Assembly (NCBI RefSeq): GCF_002875705.1
Contig: NZ_MCZZ01000130.1
Location: forward strand, 21,490-85,489
Source of the DNA: Vibrio sp. 10N.261.45.E2
GTDB lineage: Bacteria > Pseudomonadota > Gammaproteobacteria > Enterobacterales > Vibrionaceae
Length of the DNA: 64,000 nt
Reading direction: 5' to 3'
Shown: positions 56,897 to 64,000 of the stretch, one piece after another
Position numbering within the stretch: position 1 is the stretch's first letter
Layout of the letters: every line of letters begins with the position of its first letter
Translations under genes and position numbers: made by a program
The notes under the pieces: generated by a model
The model's database searches: none
What the model was told of the DNA's origin: nothing
Seen by the model: only the letters and a program-made list of their open reading frames with translations

Positions 56897-59107
56897 CTAG
56901 ATAGGACGAACGCTGTCTCTGTCGAGTTCAGCGGCAAAACGTCGTTCAATGAACTGTACATTGGCATCGTTTTCTAAAGCAGTAAACGCGTCTTTCAACT
57001 TACCTTGATACAATCTTTCTCGTAATTCTAGTGGTGTTTCCCCACCATCACCGATTTCAACGCTCAAATGACACTCTTCTCCAAGCACTGTATTGAGAGA
57101 CTGCAATAGCTCGCTCTGCGCTCGGTCCGTATTCAAGTGAGCTTGGCTCGCTCTTAACGTTAAAGTGATCGATGTGTCGTTTTTAGCAAACACTGAGTTC
57201 AATGCTAACTGTTCAACAAGCTTGGCTGTCTCTAGCTTTTGAATCGTGGCGGACCATTCATCTTGAGCAATCGACTCTTGAAGCAATTTATCGACCATTT
57301 CTGGTGTCTTAATATGCTCTAACGCACGCTTGATCTGAGTAGGTGTAAGCTCTTTGCTCACCTCTTTCACTACAGGTTTAGACGGTTTCCAGCGATAAGG
57401 TTCATTATCGTTGGTCACATTTTCTGTCGAAGAGGCTGATAAAGAAGCTGGCGACACCCGCTCAGAACTACCGTGTTGCTGAGCAACTCGATCAAGAACT
57501 GAAGTTTTAGCTGGTGTCGCTTTAGCCTTTTTTGGCGCCGAACCTTTGTTTTCTGTTGCCGCACTGCCTCTACGTTGAGAACGTAATTGGTGGCGTAAAC
57601 CACTCACCGGCGAAGTTGCACGCGCTGGCTGCTCTTGCGGAGTAGAAGGTGCTGCGCTTGGCTGTTGAACCGGACTCTGGCTCTGATAATTCGTTTGTTG
57701 CTGCTGAGGCTGCTCTGCACCGTAGCTTGGACGCTCATCATAAGCCGGCGGCGCGTCATACTGACTGTGCGGGTAATCCTGTTCTGGATAACCTTGGCTG
57801 CCTGCGTGCTCAGCGTAACCTTGCGAATTTGGATACTGCTGCTGTTGTACAGGTTGCTGCATAGTCTGTTGTTGAGACGTCTGTTGTTGCATCTGCGGCT
57901 GTCTCGGAGCTGCCGTTGGCACAGGTTGGCTGACAGGTTGGGCAACGCTCTGAGCTTGATTCTGAGCCGGAGCTGCAACAGGGCTTGTCGACTGAGTCGA
58001 GATAGCCGTAGCAACCGCTTGTTCAGCCGGTCTAAATGCCAACATGCGTAAAACCACCATCTCAATACCAACGCGAGCGGTTGGCGATAATGGTAAGTCT
58101 TCACGACCCTTCAACACGATCTGGTAGTAGAGTTGAATGTCTTGTGGACTTAGCGCTTTACTCAACAGTTCTAGCTTCTCAGCATCCGGCTGTGCTTTAT
58201 CTAAGGTTGACGGCAGAGCTTGGAACATCGCCAAACGATGCAGTTGAGTCGCAAGCTGATTCAACAAACCATCCCACTCTACGCCATTCTCAGCAAGACT
58301 TTGGATACACGCCATCGCTTGTTGTGGCTGCTTACTGCTGATCGCTTCAAGCAAGTGGATAGCTTGGTCGGTATCTAGCGTGCCAAGCATGTGAGCCACG
58401 GTGTCTGTCACGACATTGCCGTTACCTAATGCGATAGCTTGGTCCGTAAGGCTTAGCGCATCACGCATACTGCCGTCAGCAGCATGAGCAATCATCCCAA
58501 GCGCACGAGACTCAGACGTCACACTCTCTTGTTCAAGAATGTGGTCAAGCTGCTCGTGAATATTATCAACGCTGATCGGCTTAAGATGGAACTGCAGACA
58601 ACGCGACAAGATAGTCACAGGAAGCTTTTGTGGATCGGTCGTTGCGAGCAAGAATTTCACATACTCAGGCGGCTCTTCTAAGGTTTTTAGAAGCGCGTTA
58701 AAACTGTGCCTAGAAAGCATGTGTACTTCATCGATTAGGTAAACCTTGAAGCGACCACGTGCAGGCTTGTACTGAACATTGTCCAGAAGCTCGCGGGTAT
58801 CTTCTACCTTGGTACGTGAAGCCGCATCAATCTCTAGTAGGTCGACAAAACGGCCTTCATCGATTTCTTTACAGGTTGCACATTCACCACAAGGTGTTGA
58901 GGTAATGCCTGTTTCACAGTTGAGTCCCTTAGCAAACAAACGGCCGATGGTCGTTTTACCGACACCTCGCGTACCGCTGAACAGGTATGCGTGGTGCAAC
59001 CTATTCTGGCTAAGGGCATTCTCTAATGCTGTTAAAACATGGGCTTGACCAACCACTTCTTTGAATTTGGTTGGTCGCCATTTTCGCGCTAACGCAAGAT
59101 AGCTCAT
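56897..59107 (-). CDS. dnaX: DNA polymerase III tau subunit (and gamma by frameshift)
   Basis: This 736-residue clamp-loader ATPase has Walker A GTRGVGKTTIGRLFAKGL (residues 45-62), a zinc module CGECATCKEI, Walker B YLIDEVHML and an SRC sensor. A long Gln/Pro-rich linker (about residues 370-500) is much larger than in E. coli tau (643 aa), and the C-terminal domain V binds polymerase alpha. A slippery A AAA AAG at 57527-57533 predicts a gamma form of 528 residues. First gene of dnaX-ybaB-recR. Confidence 0.97.
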   Translation of the reverse strand: MSYLALARKWRPTKFKEVVGQAHVLTALENALSQNRLHHAYLFSGTRGVGKTTIGRLFAKGLNCETGITSTPCGECATCKEIDEGRFVDLLEIDAASRTKVEDTRELLDNVQYKPARGRFKVYLIDEVHMLSRHSFNALLKTLEEPPEYVKFLLATTDPQKLPVTILSRCLQFHLKPISVDNIHEQLDHILEQESVTSESRALGMIAHAADGSMRDALSLTDQAIALGNGNVVTDTVAHMLGTLDTDQAIHLLEAISSKQPQQAMACIQSLAENGVEWDGLLNQLATQLHRLAMFQALPSTLDKAQPDAEKLELLSKALSPQDIQLYYQIVLKGREDLPLSPTARVGIEMVVLRMLAFRPAEQAVATAISTQSTSPVAAPAQNQAQSVAQPVSQPVPTAAPRQPQMQQQTSQQQTMQQPVQQQQYPNSQGYAEHAGSQGYPEQDYPHSQYDAPPAYDERPSYGAEQPQQQQTNYQSQSPVQQPSAAPSTPQEQPARATSPVSGLRHQLRSQRRGSAATENKGSAPKKAKATPAKTSVLDRVAQQHGSSERVSPASLSASSTENVTNDNEPYRWKPSKPVVKEVSKELTPTQIKRALEHIKTPEMVDKLLQESIAQDEWSATIQKLETAKLVEQLALNSVFAKNDTSITLTLRASQAHLNTDRAQSELLQSLNTVLGEECHLSVEIGDGGETPLELRERLYQGKLKDAFTALENDANVQFIERRFAAELDRDSVRPI
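57522..57533 (-). other. dnaX programmed -1 frameshift site
   Basis: Codons CCA AAA AAG GCT AAA contain A AAA AAG (57527-57533), the same heptamer as E. coli dnaX. After a -1 slip the next codons are GGC and TAA (57522-57524), so gamma would end Lys-Lys-Gly at residue 528. Confidence 0.85.
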
Positions 59108-59125
59108 GAATAATTCCGAAAAGGA

Positions 59126-59671
59126 TTAGTGACCGTCGAATTCGCAGATGCTAAACACTTCTAGACCTAAGCCTTGTAAGCGCTTGTCACCACCGATTTC
59201 TGGAAGGTTAATAACAAATGCAGCGTGCTCTACCACACCACCAAGCTGACGAATCAACTTTGTTGTTGCTTCAATCGTACCGCCTGTCGCTAGTAAATCA
59301 TCAACCATCAACACTTTATCGCCTTCGACGATAGCATCAGTATGGATTTCTAGTGTGTCAGTGCCGTACTCAAGCTCATAAGATTGTGCCACAGTTTGAC
59401 GAGGTAGCTTGCCTGGTTTACGAACAGGAATGAAGCCAACACCTAGCTCAAGTGCCAAAGGCGCACCAAATAGGAAGCCACGAGCTTCAGTACCAACGAT
59501 CTTAGTAAAGCCCATGCCCTTGTATGTTTCCGCTAGCAGGTCGATAGTCGCTTTGTAAGCCGCAGGATCTTCCATCAAGCTTGTTACGTCACGGAACAAA
59601 ATACCCGCTTTAGGGTAATCAGGAATGCTTTTGATGCTTGCTTTGATCAGAGAGATTTTTTCTGTGTTCAT
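59126..59671 (-). CDS. apt: Adenine phosphoribosyltransferase
   Basis: This 181-residue purine salvage enzyme makes AMP from adenine and PRPP. The PRPP motif [19 protein letters not shown] lies near residue 125, and [21 protein letters not shown] near the start is Apt-specific. ATG 59671 is chosen over GTG 59683. It lies just upstream of dnaX, as in E. coli. Confidence 0.95.
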   Translation of the reverse strand: MNTEKISLIKASIKSIPDYPKAGILFRDVTSLMEDPAAYKATIDLLAETYKGMGFTKIVGTEARGFLFGAPLALELGVGFIPVRKPGKLPRQTVAQSYELEYGTDTLEIHTDAIVEGDKVLMVDDLLATGGTIEATTKLIRQLGGVVEHAAFVINLPEIGGDKRLQGLGLEVFSICEFDGH

Positions 59672-59799
59672 AATCTTATGCACTTCATTAGGCCGCTTTC
59701 CAAACTCTCGTTAACGAATCAACATCAACGCTTGGAGTTAAGGAAAGGTACGGTTGGTATTCATTGCAACGAGAGTCATAACTCTGATTGCTGAAATAA

Positions 59800-59822
59800 T
59801 AAACGCCCGCTATACAAGCAGG
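59800..59822 (-). terminator. ybaN terminator
   Basis: On the minus strand GCCtGCT pairs with AGCgGGC, followed by GTTTATTATT. It ends the ybaN unit before apt. Confidence 0.6.
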
Positions 59823-59831
59823 CACACTGGC

Positions 59832-60230
59832 TTAATGGTAGTGATTTTCTTTGCTGTCAGCAACCAACTCATGGGTTGGAAGTCGCATAAACCATGTGAG
59901 AAGAATAACAAGTACGCAAATTAGGAAAGCTTTGACCCAAATGATAGGGGCAAAGTAGATAGATAACGCAAAACTCAACAAAATAAAGAATACGCCACGC
60001 GTTTTAACTTGTTTGGTGACGGCACCGTGTTGATACCAATTGTTCAGCAAGGGGCCCAGCGTTTTGTGCTCATGCATCCATTTATGAACTTTTGGATTGC
60101 TTCGCATAAAGCATGCACTAGCAAGAAGGAGAAAAGGAGTGGTTGGCAGAACAGGTAAAACTATTCCTAGAACTGCAAGAAATATACAAAGGCCACCAGC
60201 AATATTGAGGCTTAAAACTCGAACGCTAAT
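59832..60230 (-). CDS. ybaN: YbaN-family (DUF454) membrane protein, ATT start
   Basis: Only 60107-59832 opens with ATG, but the frame continues upstream and encodes the conserved N-terminal half: SLNIAGGLCIFLAVLGIVLP and VLPTTPFLLLASACF. No ATG, GTG or TTG exists in frame before the in-frame TGA near 60246. ATT 60228-60230 follows a perfect AGGAGG at five bases, so it is the best start, giving 132 residues (E. coli YbaN is 125). About four hydrophobic segments fit an inner-membrane protein of unknown function. Position before apt-dnaX matches E. coli. Confidence 0.8.
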   Translation of the reverse strand: MSVRVLSLNIAGGLCIFLAVLGIVLPVLPTTPFLLLASACFMRSNPKVHKWMHEHKTLGPLLNNWYQHGAVTKQVKTRGVFFILLSFALSIYFAPIIWVKAFLICVLVILLTWFMRLPTHELVADSKENHYH

Positions 60231-60277
60231 TGTGGCCTCCTTGAGTCAGCTATCACCAATCGGCGACGACAGCTTAA

Positions 60278-60415
60278 CTAGAATGTTGCGTAACCATTGA
60301 ATACACGGATCAACGTAAGGGTTGCTGGTAGCAATGGAATCATTAAAAATGCGGCTAAAAATCCTAAAAAGTAGAATACATTAAACGGGTCTTGAAAGTC
60401 TTTGTTATCTGCCAT
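60278..60415 (-). CDS. 45-aa membrane peptide
   Basis: This frame encodes MADNKDFQDPFNVFYFLGFL, then AAFLMIPLLPATLTLIRVFNGYATF, one clear transmembrane segment. ATG 60415 follows AAGAAG at five bases. It ends 48 bases before ybaN and points the same way, so the two may be co-transcribed. It is not recognised. Confidence 0.6.
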   Translation of the reverse strand: MADNKDFQDPFNVFYFLGFLAAFLMIPLLPATLTLIRVFNGYATF

Positions 60416-60490
60416 GATTGCTTCTTGTTTTTGTTAGTAAAGGTAAGTATCTGGGGAATCAAACCCGCTTTGCTAAATTGGCATTTAACA

Positions 60491-60529
60491 AAAAAGGCAT
60501 AGTCACACCATTTGCGCAACTATACCTTA
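60491..60529 (-). terminator. Terminator of the RssB-like gene
   Basis: On the minus strand AAGGTATAGT pairs with ACTATGCCTT (one mismatch), followed by a T-run. It lies 35 bases after the stop codon. Confidence 0.75.
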
Positions 60530-60563
60530 ATCAATTATTCACAAAAACCGAGGAAATATAGGG

Positions 60564-61667
60564 TTAATCAGTAGACCCTTGGTGTATGTCTAAACTAAAA
60601 CTTGCCGACCCAAGTAGACTCAACGAAAGTTGGCAGCCCTGTTCAATCGGAAGGTCTCGCGTAATAAAATTCTTCTTACAGTTCTCCCCCAAGCGCTCGC
60701 CCGCTGCAATATGTTGATTCAACTCACCATTCGACCATTGTCCATCTAAACCCGCAGGTAAAATGGAGATGGTTCCCTCAGCAAGGTCAGCAACACCAAA
60801 CAGTGCATTCACAGGGGTGGAACATTTAGAGCAACGAATCCCCTTCTCTAAGATCTCCGCAATATCCTTAAGATCAACATTAAAATCTTTTCTGTTTCTT
60901 ATGTAATCATGGAACAGCGCTCTCACCAACAGTGTTGTCGCGGAGCCACCATTATCAGACGACGATGAATCAACGAGGTAAAAAGCAAACTGTCCGTTCA
61001 TCATCCACGCGTAATCAAACACAAGTGGCATCATCTCTGTTGATTGCAGTAAACGGTAACTGCAACGCCATGACCCTTGTCGCGTATCTTTCTCTGGAAG
61101 CAGTGCATGCAATAAATCTTTTGCAGCGCTTGGGTTATCTTGAAGGTAATTCAGGTGCCAATGCAGTTCTTGGTCTTCAGGGATCTCTCCCCCGTCATCC
61201 ACACAAAACCATTGACTCGAAAAATCTCTCTGGTCTGAAACGTTATCGAAAGAGTCGGTCAATGTATTCGCAATTGCACTTCCTAAGTGACCGTGATCCT
61301 CTAAAGGTTTCGCCAAAAAGTCTTTGATGCCGAATCGCAGTGCTTTCGCAACATCAGACATATCATCCGTGCCAGACACAACGATCATAGGCAGTGATGG
61401 GTACTCTAAACTGAGCTCTTCTACAAGCTCGATGCCATCCAGTATCGGCATTGATAAGTCACACACAATTAAATCTGGCGCTGAGTCTCTAAGCTTTTGC
61501 AAAGCGTCCAGTCCATTTTCAGCCTCAACCACTTTATAACCAACCTTATCTAGGTACGCACTAGTTATACGGCGAAAAATAGGATCGTCATCAACCAACA
61601 TTACACATTTCTGGTTAATTACTTCCTGAGCCGAGGTCATTACTGGCTGACTGTGAGTTTTGTACAT
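60564..61667 (-). CDS. RssB-like response regulator
   Basis: This 367-residue protein has an N-terminal receiver (VMLVDDDPIFRR..., phospho-Asp in LIVCDLSMPILDG, switch in VVSGTDDMSDVAKALRFG, Lys in DFLAKPLED), closest by recall to RssB. The C-terminal ~230 residues read as a PP2C-like domain without clear metal aspartates (FAFYLVDSSSSDNGGSAT), as in RssB, which delivers RpoS to ClpXP. It is longer than E. coli RssB (337) and carries CSKC. GAGG lies before the ATG. RssB function is likely but not certain. Confidence 0.7.
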   Translation of the reverse strand: MYKTHSQPVMTSAQEVINQKCVMLVDDDPIFRRITSAYLDKVGYKVVEAENGLDALQKLRDSAPDLIVCDLSMPILDGIELVEELSLEYPSLPMIVVSGTDDMSDVAKALRFGIKDFLAKPLEDHGHLGSAIANTLTDSFDNVSDQRDFSSQWFCVDDGGEIPEDQELHWHLNYLQDNPSAAKDLLHALLPEKDTRQGSWRCSYRLLQSTEMMPLVFDYAWMMNGQFAFYLVDSSSSDNGGSATTLLVRALFHDYIRNRKDFNVDLKDIAEILEKGIRCSKCSTPVNALFGVADLAEGTISILPAGLDGQWSNGELNQHIAAGERLGENCKKNFITRDLPIEQGCQLSLSLLGSASFSLDIHQGSTD

Positions 61668-61895
61668 AATCTATAACCTCACAAAACTAAGTCGAATTAT
61701 TATTGTTATCTGTTCTAAGAACTAATATAAAACTTAGTAATAAAATGCTAAATACACAAATTTGCACTCTTTACTGGTAATTCGTGACGAGGGTTGGAAT
61801 ACTTGTAAATAGTGCAACGAGTTGACGTAACGCAAACATTGATCTCACTGTTACGTATAAATTAGATGAGATTGTAAACAAATGTGTCTGAATTT

Positions 61896-62771
61896 ATGAA
61901 ATTAGATGATTTAAACCTCTTTCGACTCGTCGTTGAAAATGGGAGCTACACCGCAACATCGCGCAAGACTATGATTCCGGTTGCGACCATCACACGACGC
62001 ATCCAAGCCTTAGAAGACTCTTTGAACCTTAGGCTTCTCAATAGACACGCGCGTAAACTTTCTTTAACAGAGGCAGGCGAACGTTTCTTCAATGAATGCT
62101 CCCCGTTACTGCAACGTCTCTCTTCGACTGCCGAAGAGCTGACGGATGTCTGTAAAGGTGCTTCCGGTAAGATTCGCATTACGGCGCCTTCAAACCTGAC
62201 TAAACGCATGATGATGCCAATGTTCAGTGACTTCATGACTCAATACCCTGATATCAATATTGAGCTAATGATGAATAACCAAGCTGATCAGTTGGATCCA
62301 ACTGAGTGGGATGTGATTTTCCGTGTCGGCCCACAGCGTGATTCAAGCCTAATCGCTCGAAAAATCAGTGAAGTGAAAGATATTCTTATCGCGAGCCCTG
62401 AGTACTTAGCGAAGAACCCAGCACCAAGCCATGCTGAAGAACTCGCGAACCATTCGCTACTCAAAGGCTACCCGCTGATTAAATGGCAGCTGAGTAATTC
62501 GAATGAAGAGACGGTAGTGAATAGCGAGAAAGGTCGTTTCAACGCGAATGCGCTTAACGTCGTGAGACAAGCTTGCTCAGAAGGTTTAGGTATCACCCTG
62601 ATGCCTGACGTGATGATCCGTGAATACATTGAAGATGGTAGCTTAGTGCAAGTCTTAGAAGACTGGAGTGCTAACCCTCGCGACATCTACATGCTTTATA
62701 ACCACAAAGACCATCTACCAGAGAAAGTTAGACTGTTTATTGATTTTGTGATCGCGTACCACATTCACTAG
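61896..62771 (+). CDS. LysR-family transcriptional regulator
   Basis: This 291-residue regulator has an N-terminal winged HTH (LDDLNLFRLVVENGSYTATSRKTMIPVATITRRIQALE) and a periplasmic-binding-like effector domain (GKIRITAPSNLTKRMMMPMF). The AAHS subgroup-like SLNLRLLNRHARKLSLTEAG supports a DNA-binding activator or repressor; target and effector are unknown. Starts at GTG 61884 or ATG 61896 are possible. It converges on purF. Confidence 0.85.
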   Translation: MKLDDLNLFRLVVENGSYTATSRKTMIPVATITRRIQALEDSLNLRLLNRHARKLSLTEAGERFFNECSPLLQRLSSTAEELTDVCKGASGKIRITAPSNLTKRMMMPMFSDFMTQYPDINIELMMNNQADQLDPTEWDVIFRVGPQRDSSLIARKISEVKDILIASPEYLAKNPAPSHAEELANHSLLKGYPLIKWQLSNSNEETVVNSEKGRFNANALNVVRQACSEGLGITLMPDVMIREYIEDGSLVQVLEDWSANPRDIYMLYNHKDHLPEKVRLFIDFVIAYHIH

Positions 62772-62793
62772 GTTAATCCCCTACTTCACAAAC

Positions 62794-62825
62794 AAAAAAA
62801 CCAGAGCCGATGCTCTGGTTTTTTA
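62794..62825. terminator. Bidirectional terminator LysR / purF
   Basis: CCAGAGC (62801-62807) and GCTCTGG (62812-62818) are flanked by A- and T-runs. It serves both convergent genes. Confidence 0.9.
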
Positions 62826-62847
62826 TATTCTCGTTACTAACTAAAAG

Positions 62848-64000
62848 CTAAGCGCCTTCGTTATGCAACTCTAGGTTAGCCAGGTCCTGTTGGATCTCAC
62901 GCTGAACCTTTGAGTCGTCATTGCGCAAAGAATCTAGGAAATCTAAGTACGCTTGGTCGATATCGCCCGTTACATACTCACCGTTAAATACAGAAGTATC
63001 GAAACGTGCAATGTCTTGGTTGCCCATACCTACCGCAGCGATTAAATCTGGTAGCGTTTGGAAAATCAGAGCGTCTGCACCAATCTGCTTACAAATCGTT
63101 TCGTTATCACGACCATGAGCAATCAGCTCTGTCGCGCTCGGCATATCAATACCATAAACGTTAGGGAAGCGAACCTCTGGAGCAGCTGAAACCATGAACA
63201 CTTTGTTTGCGCCAGAATCGCGAGCCATCTCAATGATCTGCTCTGATGTCGTACCACGAACAATAGAGTCATCAACCAATAGAACGTTCTTACCTTTAAA
63301 TTCAGAGCGGATTGCGTTGAGCTTACGGCGAACCGACTTCTTACGTTGTTGCTGACCAGGCATGATGAACGTGCGGCCAACATAACGGTTTTTTACGAAA
63401 CCTTGACGGTACGGCTTATTGATCGCTTGAGCTATTCGTAGCGCAATATCGTTTGATGTTTCAGGAATTGGGATAACCACATCAATATCTAAGTCTGCGT
63501 ACTCTTCCTTAATGCGCTTACCTAGCATCTCACCCATCTCAACGCGTGCGCTGTAAACCGAGATTTTGTCGATGAATGAATCTGGGCGAGCAAAGTATAC
63601 AAACTCAAAGATACATGGGTTTAGTTGTGGGTTGTCTGCGCATTGCTTAGTGAAAAGCTCACCGTCGAACGTTGCGTAGATAGCTTCACCAGGTGCTACG
63701 TCACGCATGAAGTCGAAACCAACAGCATCGAGTGCTACCGATTCAGACGCAACCATGTACTCTGTTTTACCTTGAACTTCACGCTTACCAAGGCACAGCG
63801 GACGAATACCATGTGGGTCACGGAATGCAATCATACCGTGGCCGATAATCATCGCAGTTACGGCGTAAGCACCACGAATAGTACGGTGCACATTTGCTAC
63901 TGCGCGGAAAACGTCATCTGAAGTTACGTTACCTTTCACAGTATCGATCTCATGAGCTAATACGTTCAGTAGAACTTCAGAGTCAGAGGTTGTGTTTACA
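62848..64000 (-). CDS. purF: Amidophosphoribosyltransferase (5' part outside window)
   Basis: The visible ~384 codons are the C-terminal three quarters of PurF (E. coli 505 aa), which commits PRPP to purine synthesis. Seen are the end of the glutamine amidotransferase domain ([20 protein letters not shown] at the window edge), [20 protein letters not shown], and the PRPP site [17 protein letters not shown]. The C-terminal ~40 residues are acidic and Gln-rich. The start lies beyond 64000. Confidence 0.95.
   Translation of the reverse strand, partial: VNTTSDSEVLLNVLAHEIDTVKGNVTSDDVFRAVANVHRTIRGAYAVTAMIIGHGMIAFRDPHGIRPLCLGKREVQGKTEYMVASESVALDAVGFDFMRDVAPGEAIYATFDGELFTKQCADNPQLNPCIFEFVYFARPDSFIDKISVYSARVEMGEMLGKRIKEEYADLDIDVVIPIPETSNDIALRIAQAINKPYRQGFVKNRYVGRTFIMPGQQQRKKSVRRKLNAIRSEFKGKNVLLVDDSIVRGTTSEQIIEMARDSGANKVFMVSAAPEVRFPNVYGIDMPSATELIAHGRDNETICKQIGADALIFQTLPDLIAAVGMGNQDIARFDTSVFNGEYVTGDIDQAYLDFLDSLRNDDSKVQREIQQDLANLELHNEGA

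Noticed and set aside
57635..58104. Long Leu/Arg-rich frames opposite or out of frame in dnaX
   Set aside because: They are by-products of the CAG/CTG-rich Gln linker; composition is biased and there are no start signals.

Overview
The window is a piece of a Vibrio chromosome, probably chromosome 1 and most likely from the Splendidus clade. The evidence for Vibrio is moderate GC content, the conserved gammaproteobacterial block topB / nitroreductase / sppA / ansA / yeaC / msrB / gapA / yeaD, the block ybaN-apt-dnaX-ybaB-recR, and the Vibrio-type DUF3080 and DUF2989 lipoproteins. The species call is inference; no database was searched.

Layout. Positions 1-23.1 kb are ordinary chromosome: a tRNA-Ser(UGA), an HDAC-family deacetylase, an SDR enzyme, topB, a nitroreductase, fadH with a FadR operator, sppA, ansA, yeaC, msrB, gapA, yeaD, a chemoreceptor, rlmA, a ChaN-like lipoprotein with a Fur-like box, a small unknown gene and a BCCT transporter. 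Positions 23.1-54.06 kb are a complete-looking P2/K139-type prophage of about 31 kb. It sits in the 3' end of ycgN. The phage brought its own ycgN tail, so the gene still reads through, and the displaced native tail survives at the far end. Positions 54-64 kb return to chromosome: ycgN, a second Cys-cluster gene, aqpZ, recR, ybaB, dnaX, apt, ybaN, a tiny membrane protein gene, an RssB-like regulator, a LysR regulator and the 3' part of purF.

Prophage logic, right to left. An integrase, a secreted protein of unknown function and a 186-type CI repressor form the rightward lysogeny operon. It faces Cox, a 48-aa membrane peptide, a CII-like ORF, small early genes, a methyltransferase, an ASCH protein and the HUH initiator gpA. 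Between gpA and the portal gene lies the region where P2 keeps old/tin and 186 keeps tum. Here it holds an unknown 149-aa gene, an XRE regulator and a 79-aa gene preceded by a near-perfect LexA box, converging on a double-domain Ogr/Delta-type late activator. Terminase and portal genes read rightward. Scaffold, capsid, head completion, sheath, tube, lysis genes, tail chaperone, tape measure, baseplate and fibre genes read leftward as the late operon.

Most interesting points: (1) a LexA-controlled small gene placed like the 186 tum antirepressor, in a phage whose CI shows no self-cleavage domain; (2) a canonical -1 slippery heptamer at the end of the tail chaperone gene opening a 62-codon extension; (3) ybaN, which appears to start at an ATT codon behind a perfect Shine-Dalgarno; (4) the dnaX tau/gamma frameshift site; (5) the att site reconstructed from synonymous differences in the ycgN tail; (6) a secreted-protein gene between cI and int, the position of K139 glo.
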